This document shows, one piece after another, positions 1-6,146 of a stretch of 6,146 bases of DNA. The stretch's first letter is position 1. The number at the start of each line of letters is the position of its first letter. Origin of the DNA: an uncultured Flavobacteriales bacterium. Lineage in GTDB: Bacteria; Bacteroidota; Bacteroidia; Flavobacteriales; Schleiferiaceae. The DNA is taken from the NCBI GenBank assembly GCA_903821715.1, contig CAIJMB010000065.1, positions 1 to 6,146 on the forward strand, given 5' to 3'. Both the position numbers and the translations under genes were made by a program. Below the pieces are notes generated by a model that worked only from the letters and a program-made list of their open reading frames with translations, did not search any database and was not told where the DNA came from.

Positions 1-1391
1 AGGTCGACGAGGCGGTCGACGGTTTCGGTTCCGATTCCGTCGATGTCCATGGCGCGCCGGTGGATGAAGTGCTCAATTCGGCCCTTGATTTGGGGCGGAC
101 AAGTATCGCGGTTCGGGCAGAAGTGCTGTGCCTCGCCGTCGCGGCGTTCGAGTAGGGTTCCGCAATCGGGACAGTTGGTGGCAAATGCCACTTGAAGCGC
201 CGTGTCTGGACGGCGACTAAGGTCTACCGCGGTGATTTTGGGAATGATTTCACCGCCTTTTTCGACCCACACCCAGTCACCAAAGTGGAGGTCGAGCTTG
301 GCAATTTGGTCGGCGTTGTGCACGGAGGCGCGCTGAACCTGGGTTCCGCTAATCCATACTGGATCGAGGACGGCCACTGGCGTGATCGCCCCGGTGCGGC
401 CCACCTGGTAGATCACTTCGCGCAGCGGAGTGCAGGCTTGCTCGGCGTTGAATTTGTAGGCCATGGCCCAGCGCGGAGACTTAGCCGTCATTCCCATGCG
501 CTGCTGCTGTTCGACGCGGTCGACTTTAATCACGACTCCGTCGGTGGCCACGGGTAGGTGCTGGCGTTCGGAATCCCAGTAGGTCAAATAGTCCTTGAGT
601 TCGGCGGCGGACCGGCAGAGGGCCGACCAACGCTCGGAACGAGGAGCCACTCGAAAACCCCATCCAGCCAAAGCGTCCATGGCTTCGGAGTGGGCAGCAA
701 AGGGTTGCTCGTCGCTGTAGGCTCCGTAGGCGAACATGCTCAGACGGCGCTGGGCAACTTCGGTGGAATCCTGCATTTTCAAGGTTCCGGACGCTGCATT
801 GCGCGGGTTGGCAAACTCGTCCTGACCCTCCGCGCTTCGTCGCGCGTTCAGGGCTTCAAAATCGCGGTGGAGGAATACAATTTCGCCGCGCACCTCAAGA
901 TCGCGCGGTGCCCCTGAGGGGAGAACCAAGGGGATTCCCTGAATCGTGCGGACATTCGCAACGACATCATCCCCTTGAACGCCGTCGCCACGGGTTAGGG
1001 CGCGCTGTAGGGATCCGCCCTCGTACCACAGCGAAATGGCCACGCCGTCAAATTTGAGTTCGGCGCTCCATTCGAGCGCTGTGGTGGCTGCTAACTCATG
1101 GACGCGCTGCACGAACTCGTCGAGTTCGTCAAAACTGTAGGTGTTTGCGAGGCTAAGCATCGGCCGACGGTGGGCCACTTGCTCAAAATTTTTGACAAGC
1201 CCGCCGCCAACCCTCTGGGTGGGACTGTTGGGGTCAGCGTATTCAGGATGTGCGGATTCGAGGTCCTGAAGCTCGCGTAAGAGCCGGTCAAATTCGGCAT
1301 CAGAAATACTCGGCTGATCCGCGACGTAGTAGCGCCGGTTGTGCTCGTGCAGTTCGCGGCGGAGCTGATCAATTCGTTCGAACGGAGTCAT
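1..1391 (-). CDS. ligA: NAD-dependent DNA ligase LigA (3' end outside window)
   Basis: Seals nicks in duplex DNA during replication and repair, using NAD+ as adenylate donor. I translated the minus strand from the ATG at 1391; the frame stays open to the window edge, giving 463 residues of a family usually near 670. The N-terminal Ia domain (about 1-70) has the NAD-site pattern YYVADQPSISDAEFD. The nucleotidyltransferase motif LKFDG places the adenylated lysine at K113, followed by TRGDG (133-137), EVRGE (166-170), NPRNAASGTLK (195-205) and DGVVIKV (284-290). The OB fold carries QVGRTGAITP (329-338). The zinc finger is complete: C407, C410, C425 and C431, spaced C-x2-C-x14-C-x5-C. A helix-hairpin-helix region begins near 434, with DIDGIGTETVDRL at 449-461. 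The rest of the HhH repeats and any BRCT domain lie outside. The start is four bases after the prmC stop, so co-transcription is likely. The identification is firm. Confidence 0.97.
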   Translation of the reverse strand, partial: MTPFERIDQLRRELHEHNRRYYVADQPSISDAEFDRLLRELQDLESAHPEYADPNSPTQRVGGGLVKNFEQVAHRRPMLSLANTYSFDELDEFVQRVHELAATTALEWSAELKFDGVAISLWYEGGSLQRALTRGDGVQGDDVVANVRTIQGIPLVLPSGAPRDLEVRGEIVFLHRDFEALNARRSAEGQDEFANPRNAASGTLKMQDSTEVAQRRLSMFAYGAYSDEQPFAAHSEAMDALAGWGFRVAPRSERWSALCRSAAELKDYLTYWDSERQHLPVATDGVVIKVDRVEQQQRMGMTAKSPRWAMAYKFNAEQACTPLREVIYQVGRTGAITPVAVLDPVWISGTQVQRASVHNADQIAKLDLHFGDWVWVEKGGEIIPKITAVDLSRRPDTALQVAFATNCPDCGTLLERRDGEAQHFCPNRDTCPPQIKGRIEHFIHRRAMDIDGIGTETVDRLVD

Positions 1392-1395
1392 GCCT

Positions 1396-2238
1396 TCAAA
1401 GGTAGGGTTTGGGTTCCGGCTTTGTGCCCCAGACCCAACGCGGTGCACCAAATTGATCGCGAAGCACTTCGACCGTCCATCCGTGGTTTTGTGCACGCTC
1501 TGCAGTGGCTTGAGCATGCGCAGAATGGCATTCCAAACCGAGTTGCTTCGCCCCTACCTGATCCGCCCAATCAAGGACCCTTCGGTAGAAAAAGAGTATA
1601 TCTTCAGCTGGCGCAAAGAGCGCTAGGGCGGGCTCAAATTCAGCCACTTCAGGCTCAAGTTGCTCGTTGGCGCCCACGTACGGTGGGTTGCTGAGAACCA
1701 CGTCAGCCCTGAGACCCACGGGGGCGTTGTCGTTCAGGTCGCCGAGCATCCACTCCACGTTGAGTTCGAGCTCGGCAGCGTTTCGGCGCGCTACATCGAG
1801 GGCCTCGGAACTCACATCAAGTCCCCTTATGTGCAGGTCAGGTCGTCTCGTGGTGAGCGCGAGCGGAATGCAGCCACTGCCTGTTCCCAAGTCGAGGACG
1901 CTTCCACCTCGCGGGGCGCGTTCAGCTGCGAGTTGGACGAGTTCTTCGGTTTCAGGCCGCGGAATTAGTACCGCTGGGCTCACCTGAATACGTAGACCGT
2001 CAAAATGCTCAAATCCAAGGATGTACTGAATGGGCTTGGAGGTGTGAAGGTCTTCAACATCACGGCTCCAGCGTTCAAGAACGTGGTCGGCGGCGGGCAA
2101 ATTCCCGTCCAACGCAATCATTCCAGCGGAACGCTGCGCGTGGAATTCAACCCAACGGCGCCAGTGGGCGCGGGCTTCTTCGGCCGCGAAGCGGTACCGC
2201 GCCTCGAGAAATGAATGCTGAAGTTCGCGCCAGGTCAC
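1396..2238 (-). CDS. prmC: Peptide chain release factor N5-glutamine methyltransferase PrmC (HemK)
   Basis: SAM-dependent enzyme that methylates the glutamine of the GGQ motif in release factors RF1/RF2, aiding translation termination in the cytoplasm. The 280-residue product has a helical N-terminal domain (about 1-75) ending in KPIQYILG (68-75), then LIPRPETEELV (91-101). The SAM-binding motif I is VLDLGTGSGCIPLAL (114-128) and the catalytic NPPY is at 184-187. I chose the GTG at 2238 because the protein then opens MTWRELQHSF, like the MTIKEL-type starts of Bacteroidota PrmC, and has normal family length. The frame stays open upstream to an ATG at 2589, but that extension is antisense to ribD and shows no family similarity. 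No Shine-Dalgarno sequence is evident. The gene lies four bases upstream of ligA and is divergent from ribD across 30 bp. Confidence 0.95.
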   Translation of the reverse strand: MTWRELQHSFLEARYRFAAEEARAHWRRWVEFHAQRSAGMIALDGNLPAADHVLERWSRDVEDLHTSKPIQYILGFEHFDGLRIQVSPAVLIPRPETEELVQLAAERAPRGGSVLDLGTGSGCIPLALTTRRPDLHIRGLDVSSEALDVARRNAAELELNVEWMLGDLNDNAPVGLRADVVLSNPPYVGANEQLEPEVAEFEPALALFAPAEDILFFYRRVLDWADQVGAKQLGLECHSAHAQATAERAQNHGWTVEVLRDQFGAPRWVWGTKPEPKPYL

Positions 2239-2244
2239 GACCCA

Positions 2245-2262
2245 AAGGTAGCGCAGTACCTT
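2245..2262. promoter_or_regulatory. Inverted repeat centred in the prmC/ribD divergent gap
   Basis: AAGGTA, a six-base spacer GCGCAG, then TACCTT form a perfect 6-bp inverted repeat. Its centre (2253.5) coincides with the midpoint of the 30-bp gap between the two GTG start codons (2239-2268). It could be an operator, or a small hairpin formed just before either start codon in both transcripts. Function is inferred from position and symmetry only; chance is possible with arms this short. Confidence 0.35.
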
Positions 2263-2268
2263 CGCGAG

Positions 2269-3291
2269 GTGAAGCACCAAGACGACCAGACCTTCATGCG
2301 CCGTGCGCTCGAATTGGCCGCTCAGGCCGAGGGCTTTACGCACCCCAATCCACTCGTCGGAGCCGTGATTGTGCACGACGGCCACGTGATTGGCGAAGGC
2401 TACCACCATCGTGCAGGCGAACCGCATGCTGAAGTCATGGCGCTTCGTTCGGTTTCTGAGGCAAATGCTCACCGTGTTGCGGATTCCACGATGTACGTCA
2501 CACTGGAGCCCTGCAGCCACATGGGGCGCACTGGCCCGTGCAGCCTGGCCTTGGTACACGCTGGGATCCAGCGAATCGTGGTAGCCCACGAGGACCCCAA
2601 TCCGTTGGTTTCAGGGCGCGGAATAGAGATGCTGCGCCAGGCCGGGCGTCGCGTTGAGCTGGGATTGATGCGCGAAGAAGCTGGGGTGCAAAACCGCAGA
2701 TTTTTCACCTCCATGCGCGAGGGACGCCCGTTCGTGACCCTCAAATGGGCTGAGGATTCCGCGGGGACCGTGGACGGACCACGCAGTACTGAACACCCTG
2801 GACCGTGGGCGATCTCTGGGCCCGAAGCTCAAGTGTGGACCCACCGCCTGCGCCAAGTCTGCGGGGCGATTCTTGTGGGCTTCGGAACGTGGAAGGCTGA
2901 CCACCCCCAGGGAAGCGTTCGCGCGGTCGCGGGAGTCCCTTTAGAACGAATCGTGTGGGCCGCGCGCAGACTTTCTGACCGTGAACGAATCGAGGTTGCG
3001 GAGTCAGGTTGGAGCATTTGGGAACCTCACGTTGGTGAATCCTCGGACGAGGCACTGCATCGCTGCCTTCACGAGTCTGGCTTGCGCGGATTGCTTGTCG
3101 AGGGTGGACCCCAAACAACCTCAGAATTTGTGCGGCTTGGTCTGTGGGACGAAGCGTTTAAACTGGTCGCACCGAATCACGTGCCCGCGGGTGGCCCCAA
3201 GGCGCCTGAGCTGCATGCGGATTGGCAGCGCGTAGCCCAGTGGGGACTCGACGAACTGCAGCGCTGCGAGCGCGTTACCTTTAAATCATGA
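2269..3291 (+). CDS. ribD: Bifunctional riboflavin biosynthesis deaminase/reductase RibD
   Basis: Performs two consecutive steps of riboflavin synthesis: deamination of the diaminopyrimidine ribosylamino-phosphate formed from GTP, then NADPH-dependent reduction of its ribosyl side chain. The product has 340 residues, close to the family norm. The N-terminal cytidine-deaminase-like domain has PNPLVGAVIV (26-35), the zinc ligand and catalytic pair HAE (53-55), and TLEPCSHMGRTGPC (78-91) with zinc cysteines C82 and C91. The reductase domain starts near 152 (GRPFVTLKWA) and contains ILVGFGTWKADHP (201-213) and LLVEGGPQT (275-283). The GTG at 2269 is preferred because it gives MKHQDDQTFMRRALELA, a typical opening. 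The ATG at 2215 would overlap the start of prmC, and the ATG at 2296 would remove conserved residues. The stop overlaps the next gene's ATG. The segment after ADHP is unusual (QGSVRA where LTxR is common). Confidence 0.95.
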   Translation: MKHQDDQTFMRRALELAAQAEGFTHPNPLVGAVIVHDGHVIGEGYHHRAGEPHAEVMALRSVSEANAHRVADSTMYVTLEPCSHMGRTGPCSLALVHAGIQRIVVAHEDPNPLVSGRGIEMLRQAGRRVELGLMREEAGVQNRRFFTSMREGRPFVTLKWAEDSAGTVDGPRSTEHPGPWAISGPEAQVWTHRLRQVCGAILVGFGTWKADHPQGSVRAVAGVPLERIVWAARRLSDRERIEVAESGWSIWEPHVGESSDEALHRCLHESGLRGLLVEGGPQTTSEFVRLGLWDEAFKLVAPNHVPAGGPKAPELHADWQRVAQWGLDELQRCERVTFKS

Positions 3292-4871
3292 TGCGCACAG
3301 CACTTTTATTCATTGCGATCACTGCTTCAGTAGCTCAGGCCCAGGAACTACAGCACCGGGTGGTTCACGGAGCCACCGCTCTGCCCGAGGGTACCGAATG
3401 GGTGGAAACAGCGGTCCGAACAACTCCTTGGATCACCTACCGACGCTACCAAGGATTTCGGGACGGAATCGAAATCGAGGGCGCCGATGCGGTGGTGGCA
3501 GCTCGCTCCGACGGCAGTATTGACTACCGAATTGTGCCCGTACTTCCTGATGTAATCCCCGGAGCGCATCCGTTGCCCCATTCTTCGGCACCCGTGTGGC
3601 TGGTCCGCGACGGGCAGTGGGTTGCTGCAGAGCGCCGTGACGTGTACCGCCCACATCCACTCGCACGAATGCGCTACTGGCATGATGCCTCGGGCCGAAT
3701 CATCGATTCGTTAGACTTGATTCGAAGGTTGGATACGGCCGTATCGGCGTACGTATTCTCTCCAGACCCCTTATCGGTGGCCAATGTACCTTACGGTGGC
3801 ACCTACGTGGATGCCAACGATGGAAACGCGGCGGTACTCGACTCGACTCGCACAGCGGCTAATGTTCAGCTTACATGGAACGGAGCTGGCTTCACCCTCG
3901 CCAATTCCGCAGCGGTGATTCAGGAATTCGACCCACCCAGTGTCGCAGTGCCGGCGCTACCCGGTCCGGATGCGAAGTTTAGCCGTTCCGATTCCGAATT
4001 TGAAATGATTAACGTGCTCTACCACATTTATGAATGGAAGCAGCGCATGGCCAGTTTGGGGTACAGCGGAATGGTGAACTATGCGATCCCCGTGGATGTC
4101 AATGCCTACGGAGGCGCAGACCAAAGTGCGTTTGACTTCGGAACCACTCCTCCCCGGCTCTACTTTGGCGAAGGGGGCGTGGACGACGCCGAAGATGCGG
4201 ACGTGATTGTGCACGAATACGGCCACGCAATGGCCTACGGGGCTGCTCCGGGCACCAACATCGGAATCCAGCGCCAAGCCCTTGAAGAGGCCGTTTGCGA
4301 CTACTGGGCGGTGTCGTGGTCGCGAATCCAAAGCCCATACCGTTGGCCGCTCGTGTTTACGTGGGACGGCCATAACGAGTTCTGGTCAGGCCGGTCCGCA
4401 GTCAACAACCAGCAAAAAATGTATCCCGGGTTGTCATTTACGGGCCCCTACAGCCATACTTCGGTCATGGTCGACGCCCTGGTGCGCGGACGCCAGCGAG
4501 TGGGTGCTTCGGTCATGGATGGTCTAGTGATGGAAGCGCTGTACAGCTTGACCTCGTCCACCACATTCACACAATTTGCTGAGGCGGTGCTTCGGGCAGA
4601 TACGCTGAAGCACGGAGGAGTCCATGCCGCAGGACTGCATACTGACTTCGCGGCATGGCAAATTCTGACACCGGGCATGTCTGTGGTCGAGCACGACGTG
4701 CACGTGAACGGAACCGTGGTGCTGCGCCCCGGTCAGTGGCCCGCACAACTCAGAGAACGGCTTCAGGCAGTGGACGCCTCGGGGCGTCAATGGATTCTTG
4801 TGAATGGCCACGAACTTCCACCGGCCGGTTGGTACTGGACGGACGAGGTTCGGATTCTCGTTATTCGGTAA
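3288..4871 (+). CDS. Secreted thermolysin/fungalysin-like zinc metalloprotease with T9SS-like C-terminus
   Basis: A predicted exported gluzincin peptidase of 527 residues; its substrate is unknown. Residues 1-18 look like a Sec signal peptide, with cleavage likely after AQA. Residues about 48-85 (YRRYQGFRDGIEIEGADAVV and on) resemble an FTP-type propeptide. FSPDPLS (157-163) and YGGTYVDANDGNAAVL (169-184) are typical of the linker in Bacteroidota homologues. The zinc site is HEYGH (309-313), with third ligand E334 in EEAVCD, 21 residues after H313; thermolysin has 20. H390 in PYSHTS is a candidate for the catalytic histidine of the M4 fold. The helical C-lobe spans about 391-460. Residues about 468-527, with DASGR, LPPAGWYW and a final EVRILVIR, resemble a short T9SS sorting domain, so outer-membrane translocation is inferred. 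The gene overlaps the ribD stop as ATGA, suggesting coupling; a second ATG lies at 3291. Its end overlaps the thioesterase gene by 11 bp. Confidence 0.88.
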   Translation: MMRTALLFIAITASVAQAQELQHRVVHGATALPEGTEWVETAVRTTPWITYRRYQGFRDGIEIEGADAVVAARSDGSIDYRIVPVLPDVIPGAHPLPHSSAPVWLVRDGQWVAAERRDVYRPHPLARMRYWHDASGRIIDSLDLIRRLDTAVSAYVFSPDPLSVANVPYGGTYVDANDGNAAVLDSTRTAANVQLTWNGAGFTLANSAAVIQEFDPPSVAVPALPGPDAKFSRSDSEFEMINVLYHIYEWKQRMASLGYSGMVNYAIPVDVNAYGGADQSAFDFGTTPPRLYFGEGGVDDAEDADVIVHEYGHAMAYGAAPGTNIGIQRQALEEAVCDYWAVSWSRIQSPYRWPLVFTWDGHNEFWSGRSAVNNQQKMYPGLSFTGPYSHTSVMVDALVRGRQRVGASVMDGLVMEALYSLTSSTTFTQFAEAVLRADTLKHGGVHAAGLHTDFAAWQILTPGMSVVEHDVHVNGTVVLRPGQWPAQLRERLQAVDASGRQWILVNGHELPPAGWYWTDEVRILVIR

Positions 4872-5274
4872 AAAACGGGGCAAGCGCCTCAAGTACGTTG
4901 CGCGGTGGCGCCACGGGACGTCCCGTTTCTGTCGATGCAAAGACTAACGTGGTTTCGGCCTCAGTGCATAACTCACCCGCCTCATCATGAATTTGGTAGC
5001 GAAAGAACAGACGGCTCCCTTCTGGCAGTTTTGGAATTTCAGTGGTCACAGTTAACAAGCTGTCGTACTTCAGCGGTCGTCGGTAGCGTATGGACACGTC
5101 GCGAACGGGTAGCATAATTCCGTTGGCCTCCATATCGGCATATCGGATACCCAAACTCCTTAGCGCCTCAACTCGAGCCACTTCGAAATAGGTTGAGTAG
5201 GTTCCGTAGTACGCGTAGCCCATCTGGTCGGTCTCCGCGTAGCGAACACGCAATTTACATGTTGTAACAAACAT
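4861..5274 (-). CDS. YbgC-like acyl-CoA thioesterase (4HBT hotdog fold)
   Basis: A cytoplasmic hotdog-fold thioesterase predicted to hydrolyse acyl-CoA or related thioesters; the exact substrate cannot be read from the sequence. The product has 137 residues, the usual size for YbgC-type proteins. The family signature lies at the N-terminus: VRYAETDQMGYAYYGTYSTYFEVAR (10-34), with D16 at the position of the catalytic aspartate. The YYGTYS segment has threonine where asparagine is usual in similar proteins (YYGNY). VSIRYRRPLKYDSLLTVTTEI matches the central strands of the fold. The ATG at 5274 is the only sensible start and is preceded by an A/T-rich leader without a Shine-Dalgarno sequence. The gene is transcribed away from dnaA and converges on the protease gene. 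Thioesterase genes are, as far as I recall, common next to dnaA in Flavobacteriia, and a Tol-Pal link as in Proteobacteria is not shown here. Confidence 0.9.
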   Translation of the reverse strand: MFVTTCKLRVRYAETDQMGYAYYGTYSTYFEVARVEALRSLGIRYADMEANGIMLPVRDVSIRYRRPLKYDSLLTVTTEIPKLPEGSRLFFRYQIHDEAGELCTEAETTLVFASTETGRPVAPPRNVLEALAPFFTE

Positions 5275-5422
5275 TATTTAAATGTATTTCTTACTGATTT
5301 TTAATTACTTACAAAATATTTTCAAGCACTTCGAGCGACTCAATTTATTTTATGCAACGGCAAAACTTTTTTAAAATCAATAGGTGATTAATTTTTTTTC
5401 AACAGAATTAATTGACAATTTC
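5275..5422. other. AT-rich island upstream of dnaA: candidate origin or promoter region
   Basis: This block is about 23 % G+C by direct count (34 of 148 bases), against 55-62 % in sampled coding DNA on both sides. It contains an eight-T tract (5392-5399), the run ACTTTTTTAAAA, and two copies of ATTAATT starting at 5387 and 5407, exactly 20 bp apart. A low-melting segment beside dnaA is a common setting for oriC. I found no DnaA box matching TTATNCACA, though; the nearest is TTATGCAAC near 5350, with two mismatches. It may instead only hold the divergent promoters for dnaA and the thioesterase gene. Confidence 0.45.
5312..5343 (-). promoter_or_regulatory. Possible Bacteroidota-type promoter for the thioesterase gene
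   Basis: On the minus strand, TTG (complement of 5341-5343) precedes TATTTTG (complement of 5312-5318) by 22 bases. This approximates the Bacteroidota pattern of TTG followed by TAnnTTTG, but the -7 element is one base short. It lies 37 bases before the ATG at 5274. In DNA this AT-rich, such a partial match can arise by chance. Confidence 0.2.
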
Positions 5423-5454
5423 GTGGTCCGAAAAAGGGGGTGCTACCCGGCCAC
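5423..5454 (+). promoter_or_regulatory. Bulged hairpin in the dnaA leader
   Basis: GTGGTCCG (5423-5430) can pair with CGGCCAC (5448-5454), giving seven base pairs with one bulged T at 5427 and a 17-base loop. The loop holds A5G5 and short self-complementary GGT/ACC. It marks the sharp change from the AT-rich block to ordinary composition and ends 58 bases before the dnaA ATG. No T-run follows it, so it is not an intrinsic terminator. A role in the dnaA leader or in the origin is inference. Confidence 0.25.
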
Positions 5455-5512
5455 ACAAAAGCCTTCACCCACTCCCCTATCGGCACCTCAAATTACTAAC
5501 CTAAACGCAACG

Positions 5513-6146
5513 ATGGAGCGCACTGCTGAAGCCGTCTGGAGAAACTGTCTTTCGTACGTCCAGGACAATATTAGTCCTCAGGCATACAAGACATGGTTTT
5601 TGCCGATTCGGCCTGTGAAGCTCCAAGGTAAGGTAATTACCCTACAGGTGCCGTCAAAGTTTGTGTACGAGTGGCTTGAAGCCCACTACGTAAAACTCCT
5701 GAAGTCCGCCATCACCAAAGAGATGGGAAGTGATGCGCGTTTGGTTTACTCGATCGTCATGGACCAGGAGTCCGCTCACCTGGGTACGTCCAACATGGAT
5801 ATTCCTTCGGCCAACCGTGGTCCGATCGAAAACCCACAGGTTTCACTGCCCGCACGCATTGGCGACGATGGAATCCGCAATCCATTTGTGATTCCGGGTC
5901 TGAAAAAGGTTCACATTGAGTCGCAGTTGAATCCGAACTACAGTTTTGAGAACTTCATTGAAGGTGACTGCAACCGCCTGGCGCGAAGCGCGGGCTATGC
6001 GGTAGCTCAAAAGCCGGGAGGAACGTCATTTAACCCGCTTCTACTCTACGGAAGCAACGGGCTGGGCAAGACGCACCTAGCGCATGCCATCGGCATCGAA
6101 ATCAAGGACCGATTCCCTGAAAAGACCGTGCTCTACGTGTCTGCCG
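5513..6146 (+). CDS. dnaA: Chromosomal replication initiator DnaA (3' end outside window)
   Basis: AAA+ ATPase that binds DnaA boxes and opens the replication origin, then helps load the helicase. The frame runs from the ATG at 5513 to the window edge, giving 211 of about 470 residues. Domain I (about 1-83) has the Bacteroidota-style opening AVWRNCLSYVQDNISPQAY and KTWFLPIRPVKL (26-37), used in self-association and helicase contact. The linker, domain II, spans about 84-130. Domain III starts near 131, with LNPNYSFENFIEGDCNRLAR (139-158) and Walker A GSNGLGKTH (180-188), where K186 is the nucleotide-binding lysine. Walker B, the sensors and the DNA-binding domain IV lie outside. No Shine-Dalgarno sequence precedes the ATG; the leader just before it is A-rich, which fits Bacteroidota. 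The gene is divergent from the thioesterase gene across 238 bp. Confidence 0.97.
   Translation, partial: MERTAEAVWRNCLSYVQDNISPQAYKTWFLPIRPVKLQGKVITLQVPSKFVYEWLEAHYVKLLKSAITKEMGSDARLVYSIVMDQESAHLGTSNMDIPSANRGPIENPQVSLPARIGDDGIRNPFVIPGLKKVHIESQLNPNYSFENFIEGDCNRLARSAGYAVAQKPGGTSFNPLLLYGSNGLGKTHLAHAIGIEIKDRFPEKTVLYVSA

Noticed and set aside
192..917. Two adjacent plus-strand open frames (192-557 and 558-917)
   Set aside because: They are antisense to ligA, whose minus-strand translation shows every expected ligase motif through this stretch; the plus-strand products resemble nothing.
2215..2268. Longer RibD start at the ATG 2215
   Set aside because: It would add 18 residues with no family similarity and overlap the prmC start by 24 bp; the GTG at 2269 gives a normal RibD N-terminus.
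4820..4829. Palindrome ACCGGCCGGT near the protease 3' end
   Set aside because: It lies within conserved coding sequence, is a short GC-rich palindrome without loop or T-run, and is readily explained by chance.
4864..4890. T-run on the minus strand as a terminator for the thioesterase gene
   Set aside because: The run lies before the stop codon and the preceding stem is only about three base pairs.
5412..5417. TTGACA as a sigma-70 type -35 box for dnaA
   Set aside because: No TATAAT-like hexamer lies 16-18 bases downstream, and Bacteroidota use a different promoter consensus.
5451..5457. CCACACA as part of a DnaA box
   Set aside because: The four preceding bases are CCGG rather than TTAT, so only half of the box matches.
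1..6146. A previously undescribed multigene system
   Set aside because: All six genes fall into known families, and I see no mobile, defence or repeat-array signature in the window.

Overview
The window looks like chromosomal DNA from a Bacteroidota bacterium, probably a relatively GC-rich member of the Flavobacteriales. The evidence is the DnaA and PrmC protein style, translation starts without Shine-Dalgarno sequences, and a secreted protease that ends in a domain resembling a type IX secretion (T9SS) signal. Sampled coding stretches are about 55-62 % G+C. The one real intergenic gap, upstream of dnaA, contains a block at only about 23 % G+C.

Layout. Positions 1-1391 (minus) hold the first 463 codons of the NAD-dependent DNA ligase gene ligA, whose 3' end lies outside the window. 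Four bases upstream of it, prmC (1396-2238, minus) encodes the release-factor glutamine methyltransferase; the two probably form an operon. Divergent from prmC across only 30 bp is ribD (2269-3291, plus), a bifunctional riboflavin-synthesis enzyme. Its stop codon overlaps the start of a secreted thermolysin/fungalysin-like metalloprotease gene (3288-4871, plus). That gene runs tail-to-tail, with an 11-bp overlap, into a YbgC-like acyl-CoA thioesterase gene (4861-5274, minus). A 238-bp gap follows, with an AT-rich half that is a candidate origin or promoter region. dnaA then starts at 5513 (plus) and runs off the right edge after 211 codons.

How the genes fit together. Most are core housekeeping functions: replication start and DNA joining, translation termination, riboflavin supply and acyl-CoA hydrolysis. 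The exported protease is the one lineage-specific or accessory-looking gene. I see no mobile element, CRISPR array, tRNA, rRNA, or evident new multigene system. The most notable non-coding signals are a perfect 6-bp inverted repeat centred exactly in the prmC/ribD divergent gap, and the AT-rich island plus bulged hairpin upstream of dnaA.
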